64,000 bases of DNA, taken from NCBI GenBank assembly GCA_946479745.1, contig CAMLGZ010000001.1, forward strand, positions 1 through 64,000, in the 5' to 3' direction. The DNA is from an uncultured Pseudoxanthomonas sp. (GTDB lineage Bacteria; Pseudomonadota; Gammaproteobacteria; Xanthomonadales; Xanthomonadaceae). The notes beneath the pieces are model-generated. The model searched no databases. It was given only the letters and a program-made list of their open reading frames with translations, and was not told the origin of the DNA. Of the stretch, positions 35,723 through 43,987 are shown one piece after another; the stretch's first letter is position 1, and each line of letters opens with the position of its first letter. Both the position numbers and the translations under genes were made by a program.

Positions 35723-36754
35723 TCACACCGCGCCGGAAGAACGCCTCAAGGCCAAAGTCACCGGAATGGTCCGGCTTTGCGCCGGTTCGTTGTTGATCAG
35801 GGCCAATAAGGTTTCCACCAGTATCGTGCCGGCCAGCTTGGTGTCCTGCTGCACGGTGGACAGACTGGGATTGACGAATCCGGCCATCGGAATGTCGTCG
35901 AAACCCGCCACCGCCACGTCCTGCGGCACGCGCATGCCGCGCTCGTGCAAAGCCTTCATCGCGCCGATGGCGATCAGGTCGCTGGCGGCGAAAATCGCAT
36001 CGAAGGGCGTGCCGCGCTCCAGCAATTCGCGCGCCGCTTCATAGCCGGACTGCTCAGTGGTGATGGCGTCGAACTGCAAGCCCGGCTGCACTTTCTGCCC
36101 GCTGGTCAGCAGTGCATGCGCATAACCGCGGTAGCGCTCGAAGAACTCCGGATAGTGATTGGAGGCATGGCCCAGAAAAGCGATGTCGCGCCGCCCCTGG
36201 CGCAGCAGATGCTGGGTGATGTCGTGCCCGCCCTGGAAGTTGTCGCAGCCGATGGAAATGCCCGGTTGCCCCGGCAGCACCGCACCCCAGCGGACGAAAT
36301 GCGTGCCCTGCTCCACCAGGCGCTCCAGCCGCGACTGCGATTCAAGATAATCGCCGTAACCCAGCAGGATCAGGCCGTCGGCTTTGTTGCTGTCCTCGTA
36401 GTCGGCCTGCCAGTCGGTGGACAACTGCTGGAAGGAGATGAGCAGGTCGTAGCCGCGCAGGGCGCAGGCGCGGGTGATGGAGCCCAGCATGGACAGGAAG
36501 AACGGATTGATCTGCGAGTCGTCGGGCGTGGGGTCTTCGAAGAACAGCAGCGCGATGGTTCCCGAATGCTGGGTGCGCAGGTTGGAGGCGTTCTTGTCGA
36601 CTTTGTAATTCAGCTGTTCGGCGATGGCCTGGATGCGCTTGCGCGTTTCCTCGTTGACCATCGGGCTGCCGCGCAGGGCGCGCGACACCGTGGGCTGGGA
36701 AACCCCTGCCAGGTGCGCGATATCGAGCGAAGTGGCCTTGCCTTTGATGGTCAT
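35723..36754 (-). CDS. LacI-family transcription regulator
   Basis: 343 residues. The N-terminal helix-turn-helix is SLDIAHLAGVSQPTVSRALRG and the hinge LNYKVDKNASNLR, followed by a periplasmic-binding-protein-like sugar sensor domain with FDAIFAASDLIAIGAMKAL and VAVAGFDDIPMAGF. It lies away from the maltodextrin genes, but LacI-type regulators of such loci recognise dyads like the one at 24580 and 26498, so it is a candidate for MalR. No self-operator copy was seen in front of it. Confidence 0.88.
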   Translation of the reverse strand: MTIKGKATSLDIAHLAGVSQPTVSRALRGSPMVNEETRKRIQAIAEQLNYKVDKNASNLRTQHSGTIALLFFEDPTPDDSQINPFFLSMLGSITRACALRGYDLLISFQQLSTDWQADYEDSNKADGLILLGYGDYLESQSRLERLVEQGTHFVRWGAVLPGQPGISIGCDNFQGGHDITQHLLRQGRRDIAFLGHASNHYPEFFERYRGYAHALLTSGQKVQPGLQFDAITTEQSGYEAARELLERGTPFDAIFAASDLIAIGAMKALHERGMRVPQDVAVAGFDDIPMAGFVNPSLSTVQQDTKLAGTILVETLLALINNEPAQSRTIPVTLALRRSSGAV

Positions 36755-36823
36755 GCCGACATGTTGGCAGAAATGTCCGGACCAGGCATGGCGCGCTGCA
36801 CACCATGCGAGGTCCTGGCCAGC

Positions 36824-38116
36824 CTAATCGGCGAGGATACGCGCCCGAAAAACTTCGTAGTCCGCAGGAATCAGATCCGCATGGGCCGGACGCGCCAACA
36901 GATCGGCCAAGGCCGGCGGCACTTCCAGCGGCCGGCCGATCAAAGGCTCCACCACACTCTCGAACTTGGCGGGATGCGCGGTGGCCGCCACCATCCAATC
37001 GCCGGCCGCTCCTTGCGAGCGCATATCCTCGAGCACCCGTACTGCAGTGGCGGTGTGCGGGCAGAAAACCTCTCCATGCTTCGAATAGCGATTTTGGATG
37101 GTGTTGCGGATCTGGTAGTCGTTGACGCTTTCGGCGGTGAAGTCCGCGCGAAGTGCGGCATCGTCTCCTTGGTACAGCCAGCGCAGGCGTTCGAAGTTGC
37201 TAGGCGCGCCCACGTCCATCGCATTGGCCAGGGTGGCGACGCTGGCCGCGGGCGAATACTCGGCGCCGGAGAAGAATTTCGGCAATACCTCGTTGGCGTT
37301 GGTCGCCAGCACGATGCGGCCCAACGGCACGCCCAGCTTGCGCGCGATGATCGCGGCCATGGCGTTGCCCAGGTTCCCGGTGGGAATGACGGCATTGAGG
37401 GTTTCGCCGGTAACGCGCTTATGGCCGAGCGCGGCATGCGCGTAGTAACTCATTTGCGGCAGCAGCCGGCCCAGGCTGATGCTGTTGGCCGAACTCATGG
37501 GCGCCTGCGCCTGCAGTTCGCCATCGTTCAATGCGCGCTTGACCAGCGCCTGGCAATCGTCGAACGAACCGGTCACGCGCAGCGCGGCGATGTTGTCGCC
37601 GAAGCAGCCCAGCTGGTGCGCTTGGCGTGGCGACACGCGGCCGTCGGGATACAGCACAATCACGCGCAATCCGGGTTGCTTGTGGAAAGCGGCCGCGACC
37701 GCTGCGCCGGTATCGCCGGAAGTGGCGACCAGAATGGTGAGCGGGCGATCCTCCTCTTTGCGCAGACGGGTCAGACAGGCGGCCAGGAAGCGCGCGCCGA
37801 AGTCCTTGAAGGCGGCGGTGGGGCCGTGGAAAAGCTCGAGCGAATAATCGTCCGGCGTTGCCATCGGCGCCAACGGCGATGGAAAGTCGAAGGCCTGTCG
37901 GCAGATGGCGGGCAGTTCACTGGCCAACGCGTCGCCAGCGAAGAACGGAGCGATCAGTTGCGCGGCGGTGTCTGGGAGGTCGCTGCCGAGTTCCATTGAA
38001 CTTACAGGCGGCAGTTTCTCCGGCACGTACAACCCGCCGTCCGGCGCGAGACCGGCGGCGATGGCCTGGCTCAACGTGGCAGTTGGAGAATTATTGCGAG
38101 TGGAAACGAAGTTCAT
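36824..38116 (-). CDS. thrC: Threonine synthase
   Basis: 430 residues, PLP-dependent, converts O-phosphohomoserine to threonine. N-terminal SPTATLSQAIAAGLAPDGGLYVP, PLP lysine in GPTAAFKDFGARFL (~residue 107) and the phosphate-binding SGDTGAAVAAAF. Length fits the class found in gammaproteobacteria. ATG 38116 is the natural start; the frame upstream is repeat sequence. Third gene of thrA-thrB-thrC, separated from thrB by the inverted-repeat element at 38136-38277. Confidence 0.95.
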   Translation of the reverse strand: MNFVSTRNNSPTATLSQAIAAGLAPDGGLYVPEKLPPVSSMELGSDLPDTAAQLIAPFFAGDALASELPAICRQAFDFPSPLAPMATPDDYSLELFHGPTAAFKDFGARFLAACLTRLRKEEDRPLTILVATSGDTGAAVAAAFHKQPGLRVIVLYPDGRVSPRQAHQLGCFGDNIAALRVTGSFDDCQALVKRALNDGELQAQAPMSSANSISLGRLLPQMSYYAHAALGHKRVTGETLNAVIPTGNLGNAMAAIIARKLGVPLGRIVLATNANEVLPKFFSGAEYSPAASVATLANAMDVGAPSNFERLRWLYQGDDAALRADFTAESVNDYQIRNTIQNRYSKHGEVFCPHTATAVRVLEDMRSQGAAGDWMVAATAHPAKFESVVEPLIGRPLEVPPALADLLARPAHADLIPADYEVFRARILAD

Positions 38117-38135
38117 GAGCGGTCCGTATTGCGGC

Positions 38136-38277
38136 TTTTCCCTTCTCCCATCGGGAGAAGGTGGCGCGTAGCGCCGGATGAGGGAGGGAGAATGACGGGC
38201 TGCGAATCTTTCCGTGGCCGGACGATCCACTCCCTCATCCGCCCTACGGGCACCTTCTCCCGGTGGGAGAAGGAAAA
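38136..38277. repeat. MITE-like element with CCCTTCTCCC...GGGAGAAGG modules
   Basis: Left end TTTTCCCTTCTCCC, hairpin with GGGAGAAGG, CGGATGAGGGA; right end TCCCTCATCCG...CACCTTCTCCCGGTGGGAGAAGGAAAA. Perfect or near-perfect inverted termini around about 45 bp of interior. It is a shortened relative of the element carrying DUF559 at 47069-47614 and of 61188-61412. It sits 2 bp from the thrB stop, inside the thr operon. Confidence 0.75.
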
Positions 38278-38278
38278 T

Positions 38279-39214
38279 CTACAGCACCTTCGCCGCCGCG
38301 CTATTGATTGGCGACACCCAAGACTGGCTGTCGAATCCAGCAGCCGCGAAGGCTTGCCGAATCAAGGGCGCCGCCATTTCCGCCTGCGCCCGCGTCTCGA
38401 ACCATCCGAACACGCTGGGACCTGCGCCGGAAATGCTCGCGCCCATCGCACCAGCTTCCAGCGCAGCCCGCTTGGCCGCGTCGAAGCCGACGATCAACGG
38501 TGCGCGCCGCGGTTCCACCAGCACGTCTTGCAAGCCGGCGCGCACCAGTCCGGCATCGCCTGCGTAACAGCCCACGAGCACCAGAGCGAGATTGGCCGAT
38601 TGCGGCACGAACTCGCCCAGGGCGTAACTGCCCTTGAGCGCTTCGCGTGCGCGACGGGTTTCCAGAATCGCTTCTGGATGCACCAGCACGCTGTGCCAGG
38701 CGTCGGGCACCGGAATTTTCACCAGGCGATCCGCAGTGGACAGCACCAGGCCGCCCAGCAGCATCGGCCCCAGATTGTCGCCGTGGCGTCCGCCGCTGGC
38801 GACCGCTTCGCCGGTCAATGCGAACGGATACAGCGCTTCCCGCGACAAGGGCGTGTCCAGCAGTTCGCTGGCCGCCACCAGTGCAGCGACACAGGAAGCC
38901 GCCGAGCCGCCCATTCCCGAGCCAAGCGGGATGCCCTTGTCTATCTCGATTTCAAAACCGAACGGCAGCGCGAGCGCTTCCCGCAATGCGATCAGCGAGG
39001 CGCCGGCGGTATTGCCTGGCGCATCCAGCGGCAGATCCACTGTCGCTCCGCGGATCGCGGCGATGCGTACTTCGGGCGTATCGATCCGACGCACCGTGAC
39101 CGTGTCGCCGGGACCTTCGATCACATGACCGAGAATGTCGAAGCCGACTCCGACATTGCCTACCGAAGCCGGCGAAAACGCGATTGCCAGTTTCTTCACA
39201 ACTTGTTTCTTCAC
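38279..39214 (-). CDS. thrB: Homoserine kinase
   Basis: 311 residues, GHMP kinase family. N-terminal [22 protein letters not shown], the phosphate-binding loop [17 protein letters not shown] (~residue 95) and the C-terminal [14 protein letters not shown]. It phosphorylates homoserine for ThrC. GTG 39214 overlaps the thrA stop (GTGA); a 15-bp tandem repeat at this junction creates a second GTG at 39199, giving a protein five residues shorter. Confidence 0.94.
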   Translation of the reverse strand: MKKQVVKKLAIAFSPASVGNVGVGFDILGHVIEGPGDTVTVRRIDTPEVRIAAIRGATVDLPLDAPGNTAGASLIALREALALPFGFEIEIDKGIPLGSGMGGSAASCVAALVAASELLDTPLSREALYPFALTGEAVASGGRHGDNLGPMLLGGLVLSTADRLVKIPVPDAWHSVLVHPEAILETRRAREALKGSYALGEFVPQSANLALVLVGCYAGDAGLVRAGLQDVLVEPRRAPLIVGFDAAKRAALEAGAMGASISGAGPSVFGWFETRAQAEMAAPLIRQAFAAAGFDSQSWVSPINSAAAKVL

Positions 39215-39220
39215 AACTTG
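39191..39220. repeat. 15-bp tandem duplication at the thrA/thrB junction
   Basis: TTTCTTCACAACTTG occurs twice in direct succession (39191-39205, 39206-39220), doubling the overlapping stop/start (TTGTGA) of thrA/thrB. Confidence 0.85.
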
Positions 39221-41700
39221 GCCCCCTGCCCGGCCGCCACGCGCAATACGTCCGCGAATACGCCTGCAGCGGTGACTTCAGGCCCCGCGCCAGGTCCCTG
39301 CACGATCAGCGGATTGTCGCAGTAGCGGCGGGTGGTGAACTGCACGATATTGTCGGTCAAACGCAGGTTGGCGAAAGCATGCTCCTTCGGCAATTCCACC
39401 AGACCCACGCTGGCCTTGCCTTGCGCATCGAGCTTGGCGACATAACGCAGGACCTGCCCGGCCGCCTTGGCTTTTGCCAGTTTATCGGCGAACGATGCAT
39501 CCACTTCGCCCAGCCGCGACATGAAATCCTCCACGCTGGCCTGGCGCAGCGCCGCAGGCACCAGGCTCTCGACTTCGACGTCGTCCAGGCTCAGCGAACG
39601 TCCCGCCTCGCGCGCCAGGATCACCAGCTTGCGGGCGACATCGGTGCCGGAAAGATCGTCGCGGGGATCCGGCTCGGTGTAGCCCAGGCCGCGCGCCTCG
39701 GTCACCAGCTGCGAGAACGGCACACTGCCGTCGAACTTGTTGAACAACCACGCCAGCGTGCCTGAGAAAATACCTTCCACCGACAGCACCGCATCGCCGG
39801 TATCGATCAGATCGCGCAAGGTGGAAATCACCGGCAAGCCCGCGCCCACCGTTGCTTCGTAGCGGAAACGCGCGCCGCTGGCCGCCGCAGCTTCGCGGAT
39901 CGCGTCGTAGCGCGCGCTGGGGCCGGCACCGGCCTGTTTGTTGGGAGTGACCACATGGATGCCCGCCGCCAGCCAGTCGGCGTAACGGTCGGCCACCAGC
40001 GGGCTGGCGCTGCAATCGACGATCACCAGATGCGGTAGGTGCGAGCCGACCAGGTGGGCGGTGAAACGATCCAGATCCAGCGCTTCGCTTTCGGAAGCGA
40101 AACTCGCCCGCCAATCGCCACCGATACCACGCCCGTCCAGCAGCATCTTGGTGCTGGAGGCGATCGCCCGCAGCCGCAGGTCCAGGTTGGCCTTGCCCAG
40201 CAATTGCGGCTGCGCGGCGCGCAGCTGATCGAGCAGCGCAGCGCCGACGTTGCCCGGACCGATTACGCCGACCGCGAAGGTCTGCGGCGACAGCCAGAAA
40301 CCGGCATGCGCCGCACGCAAGGCCTTGGTGGCGTCGGCGCTGTCGATGGCGACCGAGATATTGCGTTCCGAAGAACCCTGCGCGATGGCCAGGATGTTGA
40401 CCCGCGCCCGGCCCAGAGACTCGAACAGGCGCGCCGCCACGCCCGGCTGCCCGGCCATGCCATCGCCGACCGCCGCCAGCACGCTGACGCCTTCGGTCAG
40501 CTGCACGCGCTGGATCTGGCCGATGTTGAGTTCGTGGGCGAACGCGTTGAGCAACGCCGCCTGCGCACGCAGCGACTCGGCGCTGCGTACCACGCAGCAG
40601 ATGGAGTGCTCGGAAGAACCCTGAGAGATCATCACCACCGACACGCGCGCATCGCGCAGCGCGGCGAAGACGCGTTCGGCCGTGCCGGGTACGCCGATCA
40701 GGCCGGTGCCTTCCAGATTCAACACCGCCAGATCCGGGCTGAGGGTCAAACCCTTTACCGGACCGGTGACATCGCGTTCGGCGGTGATGCGCGTGCCGGG
40801 ATGCTCGGGGTGGAAGGTGTTGCGGATGATGATGGGCAGGCCGCGTTCTATCGCCGGCGACATGGTCTGCGGGTGCACGACCTTGGCGCCGAAATAAGCC
40901 AGTTCGCAGGCCTCGTCGTAGCTCAGCGCGCTCAGCTGCACCGCTTCGGGCACCACGCGCGGATCGGCGGACAGTACGCCGTCCACATCGGTCCAGATGT
41001 GCAGTTCGGCGGCGTTGAACAGTGCAGCGAAGATGGCGCCGCTGTAGTCGCTGCCGTTCCGGCCCAGCGTGGTGACGCGGTTGTCGCGGTCGCGTGCGAT
41101 GAAGCCGGTGACCACCACGCGGCGCTGCGGGTTCCCGGCTCGCCAGTCGGCCAAACGCCGGGCGCTGGTTTCCCAGTCCACTTCCACGCCCAGCTCGCTG
41201 CGGTCCACCACCAGCACGTCGCGCGCATCCAGCACCGCGCAGTCCTCGCCTTTGGATTTCAGATAATCGCCGAGCAGCCGGGCCGAACAGATTTCGCCCA
41301 GACCCTGCACGCGGTCCAGCACTTCGCGCGGCAATTCGCCGATGACCGACAGCGCAGCCAGAATTTCGGCCAGCTTGTCGAAACGCTCGTCCAGCCACTC
41401 CAGGGTCGGGCCGGAATCTTCGCCCAGTAGCGCCACCACCGCGCCGCGATGGCGGGCGCGCAATTCGTGCCAGGGATCGCGCCAGTCGCTGCGGCTGCGC
41501 GCGGCCAGTTCGCACAATGCGATCAGCGCATCGGTCACGCCCTTCATCGCCGACACTACGGTGATCTGCTCGTGCTCCTCGCGCGCCAGCAACAGGGCGG
41601 CCACATGGCGGAAGCGCTCGGCATCGGCGACCGAGGTGCCGCCGAATTTGTGCACGATGGTGCGCGGATGGGAACTGTCTGGCTGTGCTGCGGGCAACAT
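39211..41700 (-). CDS. thrA: Bifunctional aspartokinase / homoserine dehydrogenase I
   Basis: 829 residues. The N-terminal aspartokinase domain has [15 protein letters not shown] and [15 protein letters not shown]; a central double ACT region (about 315-465: [28 protein letters not shown]) allows threonine feedback; the C-terminal homoserine dehydrogenase has [16 protein letters not shown] and the catalytic ...[13 protein letters not shown] and [19 protein letters not shown]. It is the first and third steps to threonine from aspartate. Preceded by a leader peptide rich in Thr and Ile. Confidence 0.96.
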   Translation of the reverse strand: MLPAAQPDSSHPRTIVHKFGGTSVADAERFRHVAALLLAREEHEQITVVSAMKGVTDALIALCELAARSRSDWRDPWHELRARHRGAVVALLGEDSGPTLEWLDERFDKLAEILAALSVIGELPREVLDRVQGLGEICSARLLGDYLKSKGEDCAVLDARDVLVVDRSELGVEVDWETSARRLADWRAGNPQRRVVVTGFIARDRDNRVTTLGRNGSDYSGAIFAALFNAAELHIWTDVDGVLSADPRVVPEAVQLSALSYDEACELAYFGAKVVHPQTMSPAIERGLPIIIRNTFHPEHPGTRITAERDVTGPVKGLTLSPDLAVLNLEGTGLIGVPGTAERVFAALRDARVSVVMISQGSSEHSICCVVRSAESLRAQAALLNAFAHELNIGQIQRVQLTEGVSVLAAVGDGMAGQPGVAARLFESLGRARVNILAIAQGSSERNISVAIDSADATKALRAAHAGFWLSPQTFAVGVIGPGNVGAALLDQLRAAQPQLLGKANLDLRLRAIASSTKMLLDGRGIGGDWRASFASESEALDLDRFTAHLVGSHLPHLVIVDCSASPLVADRYADWLAAGIHVVTPNKQAGAGPSARYDAIREAAAASGARFRYEATVGAGLPVISTLRDLIDTGDAVLSVEGIFSGTLAWLFNKFDGSVPFSQLVTEARGLGYTEPDPRDDLSGTDVARKLVILAREAGRSLSLDDVEVESLVPAALRQASVEDFMSRLGEVDASFADKLAKAKAAGQVLRYVAKLDAQGKASVGLVELPKEHAFANLRLTDNIVQFTTRRYCDNPLIVQGPGAGPEVTAAGVFADVLRVAAGQGAKL

Positions 41701-41792
41701 AAAGCTACGGACCTCAGGGTAAGGCCCCCGCGCGGCTCAGGTTCCGGGTTCCCCCGCATCCTGATCCGGGTGCGGGGACGTGGTTTGCGAGA

Positions 41793-41939
41793 CTACGCGA
41801 ACACGATCCACCGCACCCCGCTAATCGCGGTAGTGGCGGTGGTAATAATGCGGCGACCGAAACCAGCCACGCCCGGCCCTTGCAGCAGCGCAGAGGCCGG
41901 CATCGGGCGAAGGTTTTCATGGGTGGCGGAGGGACGCAT
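41793..41939 (-). CDS. thrL: Putative thr operon leader peptide
   Basis: A short frame ending RRIITTATTAISGVRWIVFA about 90 nt before thrA. The cluster IITTATTAI contains four Thr and three Ile codons, the two residues whose charged tRNAs control thr attenuation in enterobacteria. Downstream, CCCCGCA...TGCGGGG and an alternative pairing between GGGTGCGG (in the leader end) and CCGCACCC are compatible with mutually exclusive hairpins, though no T-run was seen. Start could be ATG 41939 or 41903. Confidence 0.55.
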   Translation of the reverse strand: MRPSATHENLRPMPASALLQGPGVAGFGRRIITTATTAISGVRWIVFA

Positions 41940-42033
41940 GGCCCTAGAGGACAGGATGACCCGGGGGGCTGTCAAGTGTTGCAGTGCGACAAGCTGCATT
42001 TGCCGCCGAAAGTTGCACTTGCAACCGAAAATA

Positions 42034-42110
42034 TGGTGACCCCGGCGCGATTCGAACGCACGACCTGTCCCTTAGGAGGGGACCGCTCTATCCAGCTGAG
42101 CTACGGGGCC
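42034..42110 (-). tRNA. tRNA-Arg (anticodon CCT)
   Basis: On the minus strand: acceptor GGCCCCG/CGGGGTC, D-arm AGCTCAGCTGGATAGAGC, anticodon stem GTCCC/GGGAC with loop CTCCTAA (anticodon CCT), T-arm ending, and encoded CCA at 42034-42036. Confidence 0.95.
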
Positions 42111-42172
42111 TTGAGGGAAATTGTAACGGTTGGTGGTTGGCAGTTGGGACTGGCCGTGAACAGGGCTTGTGC

Positions 42173-42277
42173 TTTGCCCCCCTTTGGAAAAGGGGGCTAC
42201 GGGGGATTTGCTTTTGATCTCAAGCCGTAAAGAGCAAGAGCAAATCCCCCTCGATCCCCCTTTTTCAAAGGGGGAGG
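42173..42277. repeat. Palindromic repeat, CCCCCTTTGGAAAAGGGGG type, copy A
   Basis: Left arm with CCCCCTTTGGAAAAGGGGGC, TACGGGGGATTTGCT; right arm GAGCAAATCCCCCTCGATCCC...CAAAGGGGG. The inverse copy is at 53235-53325. No gene inside. Confidence 0.75.
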
Positions 42278-42471
42278 TCAAACGCTTGGCTGGGTCCAAT
42301 CGAGCGGCCGCCGCCCGTGCTACCTTCCCCAAGCCGGCTGCGACAACTTGCTGCCGGCATCGGGGTGGCTTCATCGGGGGGAAATCGGGAAAACCAGGCG
42401 GCGCGCGGCGCTGCGGGGTTCCCGTCGCGGCGGCGTTGCGCGGAACCCTTCAGCTTCAGGAGTCGTGTTGC

Positions 42472-43317
42472 ATGTGTCCCAGTAAGGTCGCCGACGGTGG
42501 CGAAAGAGGTTGGATCGTTCCCATCGGCGGCGCCGAGAACAAGGAAGACAACCCCCGTATCCTCAAGCGCTTCCTCGATCTCTGCGGCGGTCGCGATGCC
42601 GGGATAGTGGTGATTCCCACCGCCAGCCAGCTGGCCGATACCGGCAGCCGCTATGAAGATATTTTCGGCGACCTGGGCGCCGGGCGGGTCGATGTTCTGG
42701 ATTTCGATACCCGCCGCGATTGCCAGGAGAAAAACCGCCTGGACCGCATCGAGCGCGCCAGCGGCATCTTTTTCACCGGCGGCAACCAGTTGCGGTTGTC
42801 CACCATTCTGGGCGGCACCCCGGCAGCCAAACTCATCCGCGAACGCAACGCCTCCGGCATCACCGTAGGCGGCACCAGCGCCGGCGCCAGCATACTCAGC
42901 GAACACATGATCGGCTTCGGCAAGGAAGGCGCTTCGCCCCAGGCCGACAGCGTGCGCCTGGCCCCGGGCCTGGGCCTGACCAACCGTTTCATCATCGATC
43001 AGCATTTCCGTCAGCGCGACCGCCTGGGCCGCCTGGTCGCCGCGCTGGCCTATAACCCTTTCGCCATCGGCATAGGCCTGGATGAGGACACCGCCGCCTT
43101 CATCGGCCCGGACAACACCCTGGAAGTCGAAGGCAGCGGCGCGGTCACCGTGGTCGACGCCGACGGGCTCACCTTCTCTTCGATGGCCCAGGTCAGCGAA
43201 AACAAACCGGTCTGCCTGCTGGGCTTGACCGTGCATATCCTGGTGGCTGGCGCTACCTTCAACCTGCACACCCGCAAGGCATCGGCCGGTTCGCTGGCCC
43301 AGGGCAAGAAGGGCTGA
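42472..43317 (+). CDS. cphB: Cyanophycinase
   Basis: 281-residue serine exopeptidase (family S51) that cleaves cyanophycin to beta-Asp-Arg dipeptides. GWIVPIGGAENK at the N-terminus, the nucleophile in GITVGGTSAGASILSE (~residue 135) and the IIDQHFRQRDRLGRL segment. Start ATG 42472 preceded by CAGGAG. Lies upstream of cphA, so synthesis and breakdown of the storage polymer are co-located. Confidence 0.93.
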   Translation: MCPSKVADGGERGWIVPIGGAENKEDNPRILKRFLDLCGGRDAGIVVIPTASQLADTGSRYEDIFGDLGAGRVDVLDFDTRRDCQEKNRLDRIERASGIFFTGGNQLRLSTILGGTPAAKLIRERNASGITVGGTSAGASILSEHMIGFGKEGASPQADSVRLAPGLGLTNRFIIDQHFRQRDRLGRLVAALAYNPFAIGIGLDEDTAAFIGPDNTLEVEGSGAVTVVDADGLTFSSMAQVSENKPVCLLGLTVHILVAGATFNLHTRKASAGSLAQGKKG

Positions 43318-43367
43318 CGTGGTGAAGCGCCGCCCACGATATCCATGAGCAAACAGAGAGACGTCAC

Positions 43368-43904
43368 ATGAGCGCCGAATCCTACACCGCGTACGCGAAC
43401 AAGAAGAAACTGCTGATCGCGGGCGTTTTCCTACTCGTCCTGTGCGCGGCTTGTGCGTATTTCCTTTATCGGGGCCCGGATCCCGACAGCAGCAGGGCGA
43501 TATTGAGGTCGCCATACATTTTCTATCCGGCACTTTCGATCGGGACGCTGCTTTTCTTCGTTATCGGCCTGCAGGGATTACTGAAGGCCAGAAACAACAC
43601 TCCCGCCTTGGTCGTCAATCAGAGCGGAATCAATCTCAATGACGATATCACCATCAAATGGAGCGATATCAGCCACGTGGAATACTACGAGGATTTCACC
43701 AGTTCGGCGCTCAACGGCTACAAAGTCATGCTGAACGACAACCAGGCCTTCCTGCACTCCAAGCGCGAGCACCCGCTATACCGCAGGATGCAGTCGACCT
43801 GCACAACGATTGGAACACCCATCGTCGTCTACACCAACAGTCTCGTCATGGACGTCGAGAAATTCAACGCCACCATCGATCGCTATCTGAAGCACTCGCG
43901 CTGA
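43368..43904 (+). CDS. STM3941-like small membrane protein
   Basis: 178 residues, two N-terminal membrane helices (about 14-35 and 52-72) and a soluble C-terminal domain with VVNQSGINLNDDITIKWSDISHVEY, resembling the STM3941 family and other PH-like bacterial domains. Function unknown. Placed between cphB and cphA, but with a lower GC content than either, suggesting a later insertion. Confidence 0.6.
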   Translation: MSAESYTAYANKKKLLIAGVFLLVLCAACAYFLYRGPDPDSSRAILRSPYIFYPALSIGTLLFFVIGLQGLLKARNNTPALVVNQSGINLNDDITIKWSDISHVEYYEDFTSSALNGYKVMLNDNQAFLHSKREHPLYRRMQSTCTTIGTPIVVYTNSLVMDVEKFNATIDRYLKHSR

Positions 43905-43987
43905 GCACGGATCCAGGAAAAAGAAAAACCGCTGTCCTGACTGAAACTACGGTACAAAACAACAAACATAAGAGATCGAGAAATCCC

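Noticed and set aside
41940..42033. Attachment site at the 3' end of tRNA-Arg
   Set aside because: No copy of the tRNA 3' end and no integrase gene were seen in the window.
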